A stretch of DNA of 64,000 nt from Alphaproteobacteria bacterium (GCA_023150455.1 JAKLKW010000019.1:1-64000); one strand, 5' to 3'; shown: positions 50,230 through 63,543, counted from the stretch's first letter. The notes: generated by a model not told the origin, from the letters alone. Numbers and translations are program-made.

Positions 50230-50341
50230 CTACTCGATCCGGAACAGCATCAGGAGCGTGCGCTGGAGCGGGTTCTTGTTGTCGTCGGACATCAGCCACA
50301 GCAGCACGGCGCCTGCGTCGGGGCCGTCGCGGGGGCCGCGG
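50230..50341 (-). repeat. R2: 3' end of the phytase-like gene, intact copy
   Basis: Matches 45479-45590, same orientation. Confidence 0.9.
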
Positions 50342-51201
50342 CCGATCGCCATCGCTTCCATGTTGTCGACGGTCATCGAAGGCTCCCAGTCGGCCAGCAC
50401 CTCGCCGTAGAGCCGGCCGGCGGGCACGACGCGCTGGGCGGGAACGCGGATGACGCGCGCGCCCTGCGAGGCGAACAGCCCGTAGCGCCGTTCGAGCACC
50501 AGCAGATCGCCCGATGGCAGCACGACGGCATCGGTCGGCTGGTGCTCGCCCGAGAGGACGTAGCTGAGCTCGTGCCATTGGCCGCGGGCGCGCAGCCAGG
50601 CCTTGAGGTCGCCGCCATCGCTGCGCGCCAGTTCGCTGATCAGGAGAATCCGCCCGTCCGGCCAGGCGGCGATCGACTCGATGCCGCCGTTGCCGGGCTG
50701 CGAGGCCAGGTCGGCCGGTGCGTCCACCCGCTTGCCGGGCGCGCCGGGCGCGGCGTAGCGCAGCAGTCGGTGGTCGCGCTCGAAGCCGATCAGGAAGCCG
50801 CCGTCGCGCTCGCGACGCAGGCTTTCGGCGTCGGCCTGAAGCTTGCGCTTGAACGGCCGCCCGGCCTCGTCCTTCAGGGGCTCGATCTCGCCGTCGATGG
50901 CGCCGACCAGCCGCCCGTCCATGTCGAAGACGGGGCGGAACACCAGCCAATGCCCGAGATCGGACACCGCGACCAGGCGACCGTCGGGCAGCCGCTCCAA
51001 TCCCGAGTAGCCGCCGAAGCGGCGGTCCGGGCTCTTAAGGTGCAGGCCGCCGCGCCATTGGAGCCGGCCGACCTGCCGCACCTCGGGCCGGCCGGGCACG
51101 AGCTCGACCGGCGCCGCCTCGAGCCGGACCGGCTCCGCCGGGGCGGCGGCGGCGGCGGTGAACCAGACGAAACAGGCAACCAGAAGACGCGCGCGCATCA
51201 C
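50230..51201 (-). CDS. esterase-like activity of phytase family protein
   Basis: [61 protein letters not shown]. Confidence 0.88.
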   Translation of the reverse strand: MMRARLLVACFVWFTAAAAAPAEPVRLEAAPVELVPGRPEVRQVGRLQWRGGLHLKSPDRRFGGYSGLERLPDGRLVAVSDLGHWLVFRPVFDMDGRLVGAIDGEIEPLKDEAGRPFKRKLQADAESLRRERDGGFLIGFERDHRLLRYAAPGAPGKRVDAPADLASQPGNGGIESIAAWPDGRILLISELARSDGGDLKAWLRARGQWHELSYVLSGEHQPTDAVVLPSGDLLVLERRYGLFASQGARVIRVPAQRVVPAGRLYGEVLADWEPSMTVDNMEAMAIGRGPRDGPDAGAVLLWLMSDDNKNPLQRTLLMLFRIE

Positions 51202-53963
51202 CCCTTTTCCGGCGACAGCAAGGCGCGCAGGCGATAGAGCGCGTCGAGCGCCTCGCGCGGGGTGAGCTCGTCGGGGTTGAGGCCTGCGAGCGTTGCTTCG
51301 AGCGGCGACGGGCCGGCATCGCGCTCATCGCTCGCCCCCTTCGATCCGTTGGGGCCGGTGCGCCTGGCGACAGCGGCGAACAAGGGCAGGTCGGTCGCGA
51401 GCTCGGTCACGACGCCGCTCTGCTCGCCGGCCTCCAGACGCGCCAGGACTTCCTCGGCGCGCTTGACGGCCGCGGCGGGCAGACCTGCCAGGCGCGCGAC
51501 ATGGATGCCGTAGGAGCGGTCGGCCGCGCCCGGCGCCACCTCGTGCAGGAACACCACGTCGCCGTGCCATTCCTTGACGCGCATCGTGTAGGGCGCGAGC
51601 TCGGCCAAGCGGCCGGTCAGCGCCACCAACTCGTGGTAGTGCGTCGCGAACAGGGCGCGGCACCGATTCACCTCATGCAGGTGCTCGACGCAGGCCCAGG
51701 CGATCGACAGACCGTCGAAGGTCGCGGTGCCGCGCCCGATCTCGTCGAGGATCACCAGCGCGCGCGGTCCCGCGAGATTGAGGATCGCCGCGGTCTCGAC
51801 CATCTCGACCATGAAGGTCGACCGGCCGCGCGCGAGGTCGTCCGAAGCGCCGACGCGGCTGAACAGGCGGTCGACCACGCCGATGCGGCATTCCTCGGCC
51901 GGCACATAGGAACCCGCCTGCGCCAGGATCGCGATCAGCGCGTTCTGGCGCAGGAAGGTGCTCTTGCCGGCCATGTTGGGGCCGGTCACCAGCCACAGGC
52001 GCCGGCCGGGCGACAGGTCGCAATCGTTGGCGATGAAGCGCTCGCCCGCGGGCAGCGACTGCTCGACCACGGCGTGGCGCCCGCCGCGCACGAGGAACAG
52101 GGCGCTGTCGTCGACCGCGGGCCGGCAATAGCGCTGCTCGACCGCGAGCTCGGCGAGCGCCGCAGCGACGTCGAGCGCCGCGAGGCCCGCCGCCGCCCGC
52201 GCGATGGCGTCCGCCCGCGCGCGGATCTCGCCGACGAGGTCGTCGAACAGGCCGAGCTCCAGCGCCAGCGCCTTGTCCGCGGCGGCGGCGATGCGACGCT
52301 CGAGCTCGCCCAGCTCGACCGTGGAGAAGCGCATGGCGCCGGCCATGGTCTGGCGATGGATGAAGCGCTGGGGATGCTCGCCCTTGGTCAGCTTGTCGGC
52401 CTGCGCCGCCGAGGCCTCGATGTAGTAGCCGAGCACGTTGTTGTGGCGGATCTTGAGGGAGGCAATGCCGGTTTCCGCCACGTAGCGCTGCTGCAGCTCG
52501 GCGACCAGCCGGCGGCTTTCGTCGCGCAAGGCGCGCTGCTCGTCGAGTTCGGCCAAGTAGCCCTCGGCCACGAAGCCGCCGTCGCGCGCGATCAGCGGCA
52601 GGTCCGGCGCCAGCGCGCGCCGCAGGCGCTCGACCAGCACCTCGTGATGGCCGAGATCGGCGAGCGCCGATGCGAGCTCCTCCGGCGCCTTGGCCAGGGG
52701 GCCGGCCGGCCGTGCCTCGAGCGCGGCCTTGAGTGCGCCGGCGGCGGCGAGCCCGTCGCGGATGGCGGCGAGGTCGCGCGGGCCGCCGCGGCCGAGCAGC
52801 AGCCGGGTCTGTGCGCGCTCGATGTCGGGCGCACCGCCGAGCGCGGCGCGCGCCGCGGCGCGCGCCTCGACGTCGTCGACGACCCAGCCGATCACGTCGA
52901 GCCGCCTTGCGATGGCGCGCGGATCGGTCAGCGGCGACGACAGCCGCGCCAGCAAAAGCCGGGCGCCCGCGCCGGTGACGGAGCGGTCGATCGCGCCGAT
53001 CAGGCTGCCGCGCCGGTCGCCGGTCGCGATCGAGCGGTCGATCTCGAGCGAGCGGCGCGTCGCCGCGTCGATCTCCATGATCGCGCCGTCGCCGAGCAGA
53101 CGCGGCTGCTCCAGCCGCGGCAGGCGGCCCTTCTGGGTCAGCTCGACATAGTCGACCAGCGCGCCGGCGGCGGCGAGCTCGGCGCGGCCGAACGCGCCGA
53201 ACGCGTCCAGCGCCTCGACCTGGTAGATCGCCTGCAGCCGGCGGCGCGCGTTGTCGCTGTCGAAGCGCGGCGACGGCAGCGGCGTCAGCCGCTCCTTCCA
53301 CTGGCCGAGCGCCTCGAACAGCTCGGGGCGCTGCAGCATCCGGTCGGACAGCAGCAGCTCGCCGGGCTGCACCCGCTCGAGCACGGCGGAAAGCGCCGCC
53401 GCCGCCACGTGCTGCACGGTGAAGCCGCCCGCGCTCATGTCGAGCCAGGCGAGCGCCAGGCGCCGCTCAGCCTCGGCCAGCGCGGCCAGGTAATTGTGCC
53501 GGCGCGAATCGAGCAGCGCGTCCTCGGTGATCGTGCCGGGCGTGACGAGGCGCACCACGTCGCGGCGCACGACGGCTTTGCTGCCGCGCTTCCTCGCTTC
53601 GGCCGGATCCTCGAGCTGCTCGCAGACCGCGACCTTGAAGCCCTGGCGAATCAGCCGCAGCAGATAGGACTCGGCGCTGTGCACCGGCACGCCGCACATC
53701 GGGATGTCCTGGCCGGCATGCTGGCCGCGCTTGGTGAGCGCGATGTCCAGCGCCTTGGCCGCGCGGGCCGCGTCGTCGAAGAACAACTCGTAGAAGTCGC
53801 CCATGCGGTAGAACAGCAGCGAGTCGGGGTACTGCCGCTTGAGCTCGAGATACTGCGCCATCACCGGCGAGGCGCCGTCGGTGCGCAACGCGGCCGAAGC
53901 CGGCGCGTCCGGGGCCTGCGCCGCGACGTTGTCCTTGGGCGGATGGGTGCGCACGGAAGCCAT
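51198..53963 (-). CDS. mutS: DNA mismatch repair protein
   Basis: MutS N-terminal [50 protein letters not shown] overlap with next gene. Confidence 0.97.
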   Translation of the reverse strand: MASVRTHPPKDNVAAQAPDAPASAALRTDGASPVMAQYLELKRQYPDSLLFYRMGDFYELFFDDAARAAKALDIALTKRGQHAGQDIPMCGVPVHSAESYLLRLIRQGFKVAVCEQLEDPAEARKRGSKAVVRRDVVRLVTPGTITEDALLDSRRHNYLAALAEAERRLALAWLDMSAGGFTVQHVAAAALSAVLERVQPGELLLSDRMLQRPELFEALGQWKERLTPLPSPRFDSDNARRRLQAIYQVEALDAFGAFGRAELAAAGALVDYVELTQKGRLPRLEQPRLLGDGAIMEIDAATRRSLEIDRSIATGDRRGSLIGAIDRSVTGAGARLLLARLSSPLTDPRAIARRLDVIGWVVDDVEARAAARAALGGAPDIERAQTRLLLGRGGPRDLAAIRDGLAAAGALKAALEARPAGPLAKAPEELASALADLGHHEVLVERLRRALAPDLPLIARDGGFVAEGYLAELDEQRALRDESRRLVAELQQRYVAETGIASLKIRHNNVLGYYIEASAAQADKLTKGEHPQRFIHRQTMAGAMRFSTVELGELERRIAAAADKALALELGLFDDLVGEIRARADAIARAAAGLAALDVAAALAELAVEQRYCRPAVDDSALFLVRGGRHAVVEQSLPAGERFIANDCDLSPGRRLWLVTGPNMAGKSTFLRQNALIAILAQAGSYVPAEECRIGVVDRLFSRVGASDDLARGRSTFMVEMVETAAILNLAGPRALVILDEIGRGTATFDGLSIAWACVEHLHEVNRCRALFATHYHELVALTGRLAELAPYTMRVKEWHGDVVFLHEVAPGAADRSYGIHVARLAGLPAAAVKRAEEVLARLEAGEQSGVVTELATDLPLFAAVARRTGPNGSKGASDERDAGPSPLEATLAGLNPDELTPREALDALYRLRALLSPEKG

Positions 53964-54140
53964 GGGGCCGGAACGATATCATGCGCGCCTTGCGGCGACA
54001 GTCGCCTTGACGCGTGGCCCGCGGCGCTGGTCAAATGCGATGTGTGCTGGTCGAAGCGGCGGCGCAAGCGCGTACATCGGACGTCTTGTCCCGGCTTCGT
54101 CCGCCCAAGCCAGCACCGGCGAACAAGGGGGAATCACGCC

Positions 54141-55517
54141 ATGCAACGGAAATCGAATCTGTGGCGACTCGGGCTCGCGGCCGGGATCGCGCTCACCCTC
54201 GCCCTGCCCTTGCCGGCAGCGGCGCAGAAAGTCGTCAACGTCTGGCACACCGAGCCCAACCCGAAGACGAAGGCGGCCATCGACGAGATCATCAAGGCGT
54301 TCGAGAAAGAGAACCCGGGCGTCAAGGTGATGCAGGAGGCTGTCGCGTGGGGCGATCTCGACAAGAAGATGCAGGCGGCCCTTGCCTCGGGCGCGTTTCC
54401 CGAGATCGCGCACGGCCAGACCTATGTCGAGCGCTCGCTGTCGGCCAAGGGCTTCCTCCGGCCGCTCAACGACGTGATCGAGTCGATCGGCGAGAACGAC
54501 CTGTTCGAGGTCGTGCGCAAGCTCGACTACAACCCGAAGGACAAGAAGTATTACGGCCTCGCCCACGCGGTCGGCGTCGATCTGATCGTCTACCGCAAGG
54601 ACTTCATGCGCGACGCCAAGCTCGATCCCGAGAAGCCGCCGGCGACGTTCAAGGAATGGCTGGAGCAGCTGAAGAAGCTGACGGTCGACACCAACGGCGA
54701 CGGCAAGCCCGACCGCTACGGCCTGAGCCTTGCCGGCCCCGGCTTCTTCATCAACGAGGACCTCTACATGTGGGTCGGCTCGAACGGCGGTCGGCTGTTC
54801 GACGAGAAGGGCAAGCCGGTCTTCACCGAGAAGCCGGTGCTCGAGGTGCTGGAGTTCTGGAAGCAGCTCAACGACTGCTGCCTCGCGCCCGACTGGCTGA
54901 GCCGGCAGTACCTGGACACGTTCGCCGACTTGGCCACCGGCAAGGCGGCGCAGATCCTGGGCTGGGGCCGCGGCAACGGGTATTTCGAGCAGTATGCACC
55001 CGATGTCGTCGCCAAGGGCAACATCGGCGTCTACGCCATGAAACCGCTGGGCCCGTCGGCCAAGCCCGGGCAGTCGTTCGTCACGCAACTCGACTGCGAG
55101 CCGTGGATGGTGTTCAAGAACTCGAAGAATCCCGAGGAGGCGGCGAAGTTCCTGAAGTTCTTCCACCGCTCCGACAACTACCTGAAGTACATCCAGACCG
55201 TCCCGGTGCACTTCTTCCCGATCAACAAGTCGCTGCGCGAGAACGCGGCCTACAAGGCGACCCCCGAGTTCCAGAAATGGAAGTTCTGGGTCGACGCCCA
55301 GCACGAGGTGATCGCGAAGCACGACCCGCGGCCGCTCTTGATCACGCAGTGGAGCGACCTGGAGCTGCCCTACATCGCCGAGATCGCCGGCTCGACCATC
55401 CTGGTCGACATGGTCACCGACGTGACCAAGAACGGCAAGACGCCGATGGAAGCGGCCACCAAGGCGCAGCAGCGGGCCGAGCAGCTGATCACGCAACTCG
55501 GCTACAAGAAGTGGTAG
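54141..55517 (+). CDS. sugar ABC transporter substrate-binding protein
   Basis: Signal peptide; VVNVWHTEPNPKTKAAIDEIIKAFEKENPGVKV; start 54141. Confidence 0.92.
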   Translation: MQRKSNLWRLGLAAGIALTLALPLPAAAQKVVNVWHTEPNPKTKAAIDEIIKAFEKENPGVKVMQEAVAWGDLDKKMQAALASGAFPEIAHGQTYVERSLSAKGFLRPLNDVIESIGENDLFEVVRKLDYNPKDKKYYGLAHAVGVDLIVYRKDFMRDAKLDPEKPPATFKEWLEQLKKLTVDTNGDGKPDRYGLSLAGPGFFINEDLYMWVGSNGGRLFDEKGKPVFTEKPVLEVLEFWKQLNDCCLAPDWLSRQYLDTFADLATGKAAQILGWGRGNGYFEQYAPDVVAKGNIGVYAMKPLGPSAKPGQSFVTQLDCEPWMVFKNSKNPEEAAKFLKFFHRSDNYLKYIQTVPVHFFPINKSLRENAAYKATPEFQKWKFWVDAQHEVIAKHDPRPLLITQWSDLELPYIAEIAGSTILVDMVTDVTKNGKTPMEAATKAQQRAEQLITQLGYKKW

Positions 55518-55588
55518 CAGGCACGCTTGCCGGCTGAGATGATGCCCCGCGTCGGCCGAGGCCGGCGCGGGGAGCTCTCGGGATCGAC

Positions 55589-56524
55589 ATGTCGATGACC
55601 ACGACCGCCGCCTATGGCGAGCGCAAGGCGCTGCCGGCGCTGAGGCCCAGGCGCATCCCCGAGCATTGGTGGGGCTACGTCCTGCTGGCGCCGGCGGTGG
55701 CGCTGGTCGTCGGCATCATCCTCTATCCCGTCGCCTATTCCTTCTGGATCAGCTTCCATGCCAAGCATGCCTACATGCCGATCCAGAACTGGGTCGGGCT
55801 CGACAACTACATCTTCTTCCTGACGGACTACGACGGGTTCTGGCGCTCGCTGTGGCTGGGCACGATCTACGCCTTCGGCACGGTCACGCTGCAGATCGTG
55901 GTCGGCGTGGCCGCCGCGCTGGTGCTCAACGAAACCTTCATCGGCCGCGGCTTCGTGCGCGGGCTGACGCTGTTCCCCTACATGCTGCCGACGATCGTGG
56001 TCGTGATCCTGATGCGGTGGCTGTTCAACGACAGCATCGGTGTCGTCAAGTACCTGCTCGAGTCGACCATCGTGACCCGGGCCATCGTGTGGTTCGCGCC
56101 CGAGACGATCATGGTGACGATGATCCTGGTCAGCACCTGGACGTTCTTTCCGTTCGTCGTGATCGGCACGCTGGCGCGGATGCAGACGATCGATCCCGAG
56201 CTCTACGCCGCCGCCAAGGTGGACGGCGCCGGCATCCTGCGGCGTCTCTGGCACGTGACGCTGCCGCAGATCCGCAGCGTGCTGTTCGTGGTGGTGTTGC
56301 TGCGCTTCATGTTCATGTTCACCAAGTTCGACGTGATCTGGCTGTTCGCCGGTGCCGGCGGTCTTGGCTCCTACGTGCGCACCTTGCCCATCTACACCTT
56401 CGTCAAGAGCTTCGGCGAGCTGCAGGTCGGCATGGGAGCGGCCCTGTCGACGATCATGTTCATGATGCTGGCGGCGTTCGTGGCGCTGTATTTCCGCTTG
56501 TTCAAGCGCGACGAGAACCTCTAG
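55589..56524 (+). CDS. sugar ABC transporter permease (MalF/UgpA type)
   Basis: EAA-loop DPELYAAAKVDGAGILRRLWHVTLPQIR. Confidence 0.93.
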   Translation: MSMTTTAAYGERKALPALRPRRIPEHWWGYVLLAPAVALVVGIILYPVAYSFWISFHAKHAYMPIQNWVGLDNYIFFLTDYDGFWRSLWLGTIYAFGTVTLQIVVGVAAALVLNETFIGRGFVRGLTLFPYMLPTIVVVILMRWLFNDSIGVVKYLLESTIVTRAIVWFAPETIMVTMILVSTWTFFPFVVIGTLARMQTIDPELYAAAKVDGAGILRRLWHVTLPQIRSVLFVVVLLRFMFMFTKFDVIWLFAGAGGLGSYVRTLPIYTFVKSFGELQVGMGAALSTIMFMMLAAFVALYFRLFKRDENL

Positions 56525-56527
56525 GCC

Positions 56528-57358
56528 ATGGTCGCCCAGATCGCACAGCGCACGGCGATCTACCTGTCGGCGGGCGTCATCTGCCTGATGTGCGGGTTCC
56601 CGCTCTACTGGATGGTGCTGACCTCGCTCAAGCCCGACGCCGAGATCATCCAGGCGGTGCCGACCTTCTTTACCTGGCAGGCGCATCTCGACGCCTATCA
56701 GCGGCTGTTCACGCAAACGCGCTTCCTCACCTATTTCATCAACAGCATCACCGTGGCGGGCTCGGCGACGCTGCTGACGATCCTGGTCGCGGTGCTGGCG
56801 GCCTATGGAATCACGCGCTTTCGCTTCCGCGGGCGCGAGGCGGTGGCGGGCACCATGCTGTTCACCTACATGTTCGCGCCGATCATGATCGTCGTGCCGT
56901 TCTATATCCTGATGCGCAGCGTGGGGTTGGTGAACTCGCACCTGGGCCTCATCCTGTCCTACACGACCTTCTCGCTGCCGTTCAGCATGTGGATGCTGCG
57001 CTCGTTCTTCCAGTCGATCCCGCTCGAGCTCGAGGAAGCGGCGATGATCGACGGCGCCTCGCGCCCGCGCGCCGTCGCGCTCATCATCGTGCCGCTGGCA
57101 CTGCCCGGCGTCATCGCCGTGTCGATCTTCACCTTCATCGTGGCGTGGAACGATTACCTGTTCGCGCGCGTCCTGATCGGCGCCGACCAGCTCAAGACCC
57201 TGCCGGTGGGCATCCAGGACCTCTACGAGTCGACGGTCACCGACTGGGGCATGGTGATGGCGGCCGGCGTGATGATCACGATCCCGGCGCTGGTCTTCTT
57301 TGTTGCGGTGCAGCGTTATCTCGTCTCGGGCTGGGGCGCCGGCGCGATCAAGGGATAG
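56528..57358 (+). CDS. carbohydrate ABC transporter permease (MalG/UgpE type)
   Basis: EAA-loop IPLELEEAAMIDGASRPRAVALIIVPLALPG. Confidence 0.93.
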   Translation: MVAQIAQRTAIYLSAGVICLMCGFPLYWMVLTSLKPDAEIIQAVPTFFTWQAHLDAYQRLFTQTRFLTYFINSITVAGSATLLTILVAVLAAYGITRFRFRGREAVAGTMLFTYMFAPIMIVVPFYILMRSVGLVNSHLGLILSYTTFSLPFSMWMLRSFFQSIPLELEEAAMIDGASRPRAVALIIVPLALPGVIAVSIFTFIVAWNDYLFARVLIGADQLKTLPVGIQDLYESTVTDWGMVMAAGVMITIPALVFFVAVQRYLVSGWGAGAIKG

Positions 57359-57451
57359 CGTTTCTTCCCGGATTGCTGGACAGGCAAGCGACAAACCTGG
57401 GATTATCTCAGGTAACGACTCCAGGAACTTCGGGGATAAGGAAACGCCGCC

Positions 57452-59722
<2,271 letters not shown>

Positions 59723-59738
59723 GGACATCGCGCGCGCC

Positions 59739-60995
59739 TTGACCGTCGCAAGCGGAGGCGAGCCGGGGTCCAGCGGCGTCTCGGCGCGCGCCTGGGCGGC
59801 GTGGCTGCTGGCGTCGCTGTTCTTCTTCTACGCCTTCGCCCAGCGCGTGGCGCCCTCGGTGATGGTCGAGGAGCTGATGCGCGACTTCGCCGTCGGCGCG
59901 GCGATCCTCGGCAACCTCGCCGCCTTCTACTTCTATGCCTATGCCAGCCTGCAGATCCCGATCGGCTTCATGCTGGATCGGCTGGGACCCCGCCGGCTGA
60001 TGACGGGCGGGCTGCTGCTGGCGGGCATCGGCAGCCTGGTGTTCACCGCCGGCGAGTCGATCCTGTTCGCCTATGCCGGCCGCCTCTTGATCGGCGCCGG
60101 CTCCGCGTTCAGCTGGGTCGGCGCGCTGACGGTGGCCCTGCAGTGGTTCCCGCCGCGGCGCTTCGCCGGGCTCGCCGGCGGCACCCAGGCCTTCGGCATG
60201 GCGGGCGCCGTGTTCGGCCAGGCGCCGGTCGCCGCGCTGGTGGCGGGCTGGGGCTGGCGCGGCGCGATGATGGCACTGGCAGCGCTGGGCCTGGCGCTCG
60301 CCGCCGCGATCTGGGCCGTGGCACGCGACAAGCCGGTGCCGACGCACGCGGCGGTCGGCCTGGGCGCCGGATTGCGCATCGTGCTGGCCCGGCGCCAGAC
60401 CTGGCTGTCGGGCATCTTCGGCATGGCCATGGTGTCGCCCATGGTCGCCTTCGGCGGTCTCTGGGCCGTGCCCTACCTGACCCAGACGCAAGGCATGACG
60501 CGGGCCGAGGCCGCGGCGCTGACTTCGATCATGTTCATCGGCTGGGGCATCGGCGCGCCGCTGGTCGGCTGGCTGTCCGACCGGATCGGCCGGCGGCGGG
60601 TGCCGATGCTGGCGAGCGGTGCGCTCACCACGTTGATGCTCGCGGCCCTGCCGCTGGTCGACGGCGCGCCGGCCTTGGTCATCGCCGGCTTGATGACCGT
60701 GCAGGGGTTCTGCGCCTCGACCATGGTGGTGGGCGTGGCGCTGGCGCGCGAATCCACTCCGCCGCACGTCAGCGGCACGGTGCTGGGCGTGGTCAATACC
60801 TTCGTGGTCGGCAGCGGCGCCCTGCTGCAGCCGCTGATCGGCGCGCTCTTGGACCTGCAGTGGGACGGCACGATGTCGGGCGGCGCACGCGTCTATTCGG
60901 CCTCGGCCTACTATCACGCCTTTGCCGTGCTGCCGCTGATCATGGCGATCGGGACCGTCGCCGCGCTGCTGTCGCGCGATACGGCGAAAGCCTGA
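59739..60995 (+). CDS. MFS transporter
   Basis: 12-TM MFS sequence; LQIPIGFMLDRLGPRRLMTGG; VGWLSDRIGRRRVP. Confidence 0.9.
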   Translation: MTVASGGEPGSSGVSARAWAAWLLASLFFFYAFAQRVAPSVMVEELMRDFAVGAAILGNLAAFYFYAYASLQIPIGFMLDRLGPRRLMTGGLLLAGIGSLVFTAGESILFAYAGRLLIGAGSAFSWVGALTVALQWFPPRRFAGLAGGTQAFGMAGAVFGQAPVAALVAGWGWRGAMMALAALGLALAAAIWAVARDKPVPTHAAVGLGAGLRIVLARRQTWLSGIFGMAMVSPMVAFGGLWAVPYLTQTQGMTRAEAAALTSIMFIGWGIGAPLVGWLSDRIGRRRVPMLASGALTTLMLAALPLVDGAPALVIAGLMTVQGFCASTMVVGVALARESTPPHVSGTVLGVVNTFVVGSGALLQPLIGALLDLQWDGTMSGGARVYSASAYYHAFAVLPLIMAIGTVAALLSRDTAKA

Positions 60996-61052
60996 CGCCC
61001 GGGCGGGCGCGGCCGGGCGCGGGGAAGCCCGGCCGGACCGGCGTTCAGCCGA

Positions 61053-61853
61053 TCAGTTGACCGGCTTCCACGTTCCGTCGGGCTGCAGGCACGCCGTGCC
61101 CTTGGTCACCGTCTCCTGGCCTTCCACGACCATCCGACGCTCATAGGGCTGGCAGTCCTGTGCCTGCTGCTGCGCGCCGGCGCCGGGCAGCCGCGGCAAA
61201 TCCGGCCGCGGCTCGGCCTGCTGCACGACGGGCGCCGGCGGCACCGTCACGGGAGCCAGGCTTTGTTGCGGTCCCGGGCCGGGCGGTACGTAGCCGCCCG
61301 AGGGAGTGGCCGTCGTTCGCTGCGGCAGCTGCGGCTGCGTCTGGTGCGACGGCTGCGGCTGGTGCTGCGGTTGGTACTGGGGCTGGCCGGCGCCGGTGCT
61401 GTAAGCGGACAGGCGCTTGCTGCGCAGATGGTCGAGCAGCGCCGGCGACACCACACCGTCCTGCGCCAGCCCGTTGTTGGCCTGGTACGCGCGGACCGCG
61501 TTGGCGGTGCGCGGGCCGGCGACGCCGTCCGCCGGGCCAGGGTTGTAGCCGGCAGCGGTCAGCTCGCTCTGCACCTCGGCGGTCAGGTTGCCGCTCGCGT
61601 AGGCGGGCGCGTAGGCGGAGCCGGTCGCTGCCCGGCGGCCGCTTTGATCGGGCCCGCTCAGCGCCTGGTTCGCGTCCTTCACGACATCCTTCACGCCACC
61701 GCGCGCGTCCTCGTAGGCGCCTGTGAAGGTGTCGACGAACGTGCGCTCGACATCCTTGAAGAAGTCGGCCTTCACGGGCGCTCCACCCGCGACGACCAGT
61801 CCGGCGGCCATGGCCAGCATCATCGCCGATTGGCTCATCGCTTTGTGGATCAT
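61053..61853 (-). CDS. peptidoglycan-binding domain protein with Q/P-rich linker
   Basis: VQSELTAAGYNPGPADGVAGPRTANAVRAYQANNGLAQDGVVSPALLDHL; start 61853. Confidence 0.8.
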   Translation of the reverse strand: MIHKAMSQSAMMLAMAAGLVVAGGAPVKADFFKDVERTFVDTFTGAYEDARGGVKDVVKDANQALSGPDQSGRRAATGSAYAPAYASGNLTAEVQSELTAAGYNPGPADGVAGPRTANAVRAYQANNGLAQDGVVSPALLDHLRSKRLSAYSTGAGQPQYQPQHQPQPSHQTQPQLPQRTTATPSGGYVPPGPGPQQSLAPVTVPPAPVVQQAEPRPDLPRLPGAGAQQQAQDCQPYERRMVVEGQETVTKGTACLQPDGTWKPVN

Positions 61854-61986
61854 CGCCAGAACTCCTATCCTGCTCGTCTCCACCAAGAGCGGTGCGGTCC
61901 AGCGCCTAATGGCGCCGGCCCATGCAGTGAAACGCACAAGCGAAGGTTCTGGTTCCGGCGGGTTTCCGCGCCCGGAACGGCGGGAG

Positions 61987-62166
61987 TCAGCGCCGATAGG
62001 ACGTGTTGGCGCTGCCGCGGACGGTCTGCCAGAGATCGTAGACCAGCAGGGCCATCACGCCGACGGCGATGATGATCAGCGGCACTTCCTTGATCCACGT
62101 CACCACGATGCCGAGAAACGCCGTCATCAGCGCGATCCCGATCAGGCCCGGAACAATGTTCATCAT
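61987..62166 (-). CDS. small membrane protein (59 aa), absent from the ORF track
   Basis: MMNIVPGLIGIALMTAFLGIVVTWIKEVPLIIIAVGVMALLVYDLWQTVRGSANTSYRR*; ATGA overlap with the upstream amidase stop. Confidence 0.75.
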   Translation of the reverse strand: MMNIVPGLIGIALMTAFLGIVVTWIKEVPLIIIAVGVMALLVYDLWQTVRGSANTSYRR

Positions 62167-63539
62167 CGCTTGCCGCCTTTGCCCGTCTGTTTGCCGCGGC
62201 GCGGCTTGCTGCCGAGAGACTCCGCGAGCCAGCGCGCCGTGCGCAGCAGCCGTGCGTCGTTGCCGCGCCGCCCGACCAGCTGCACGCCGAGCGGCATGCC
62301 CGCCGGCCCTTTGAGCAGCGGCAGCGTGACCGCCGGCGTGCCCAGATAGGTCCAGGGCGAGCAGAACACCGGGTTGCCGGTGGCGTCCAGCCCGAGCGGA
62401 GCCTCGCCCGGCGCGGCGGGGGTCACGATCGCGTCATATTCGTCGAAGACGGCGTCGATCGCCGCATTGATCGGTTCGATCAGGTCGACCGAGCGCCGAT
62501 AGGCGACCGCCAGATGGCTGCGGCCGCGCTCGATCAGCTGGCGCAGGCGCAGGCTCAGCTTCTCGGCGCCATCCTCGTATTCGCGGTGCAGGTTGTGCGC
62601 CATCTCGACGTCCATGACCGTGCCGTGCAGCGCGATGATCTCGCCGGCGGCGGACGGCAGCTCGACCTCGCCAGCACCCTCTCCGAGGCTCTCTGCGAAC
62701 GCGACGAAGGCATCCTGCGTCGACTTTTCCGCCTGATCCCACATCGGCGTCTTCACGAAGGCGAAGCGCGGCGGCAGCGGCGGCCTTTCCGCCGCCACGG
62801 CGGCGAGCGGTGGTGTGGCGATCGGCCGCGTGTCGGGATCGCCGTCGTCGTGGCCGGCCATCACCTCGGCCATCAACGCCGCGTCCTCGAGCGTGCGCGC
62901 GAACACGCCGATATGGTCGACCGTGCGCGAGAGCAGCAGGGCGCCGGTGCGCGGGATCAGCCCGTGGGTCGGCTTGAAGCCGACCACGCCGCAGAAGGCG
63001 GCCGGGCGGATCACCGAGCCGGCGGTCTGCGAGCCGATGGCGCCCGGCACCATCGTCGCGGCCACCGCGGCGGCCGAGCCCGAGGACGAGCCGCCCGGCG
63101 TGCGCCTCGGATCGTGCGGATTCGCGGTCTTGCCGGGCGTGAAATAGGCGAATTCGGTCGTCACCGTCTTGCCCATGATGACGGCGCCGGCGGCACGCAG
63201 CCGGGCCACACAGGCCGCATCGCGTCTCGGCATGCGCCCCGCATAAAGCGGCGAGCCGAGCTCGGTCGGCATGTCGCCGGTGTCGAACACGTCCTTGATC
63301 CCGACCGGCACGCCGTGCAGCCGGCCGATCGGTTTGCCTTCGCTGCGTTGCCGGTCCAGCGCCTCGGCCTGGCGCAGGGCGTGATCCGGGTCGAGGAAGG
63401 TCCAGGCGCGAATGTCGCCATCGACCGCCTTGATGCGGCCGAGGCAGGCGCGCACCAGTTCGGCCGACTTGATCCGGCCTTCGCGGATCTCGAGCGCCGC
63501 CTGCGCCAGCGAAAGCGCGTGCAGGTCCGTCATCGCCAT
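62163..63539 (-). CDS. amidase (amidase signature family)
   Basis: GIKDVFDTGDMPTELGSPLYAG; GGSSSGSAAAVAATMVPGAIGSQTAGSVIRPA. Confidence 0.95.
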   Translation of the reverse strand: MAMTDLHALSLAQAALEIREGRIKSAELVRACLGRIKAVDGDIRAWTFLDPDHALRQAEALDRQRSEGKPIGRLHGVPVGIKDVFDTGDMPTELGSPLYAGRMPRRDAACVARLRAAGAVIMGKTVTTEFAYFTPGKTANPHDPRRTPGGSSSGSAAAVAATMVPGAIGSQTAGSVIRPAAFCGVVGFKPTHGLIPRTGALLLSRTVDHIGVFARTLEDAALMAEVMAGHDDGDPDTRPIATPPLAAVAAERPPLPPRFAFVKTPMWDQAEKSTQDAFVAFAESLGEGAGEVELPSAAGEIIALHGTVMDVEMAHNLHREYEDGAEKLSLRLRQLIERGRSHLAVAYRRSVDLIEPINAAIDAVFDEYDAIVTPAAPGEAPLGLDATGNPVFCSPWTYLGTPAVTLPLLKGPAGMPLGVQLVGRRGNDARLLRTARWLAESLGSKPRRGKQTGKGGKR

Positions 63540-63543
63540 TCCA

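Noticed and set aside
51501-54140. 5' two-thirds of the 1338-aa plus-strand ORF
   Set aside because: Antisense to mutS; only the part from 54141 (signal peptide and SBP) is credible.
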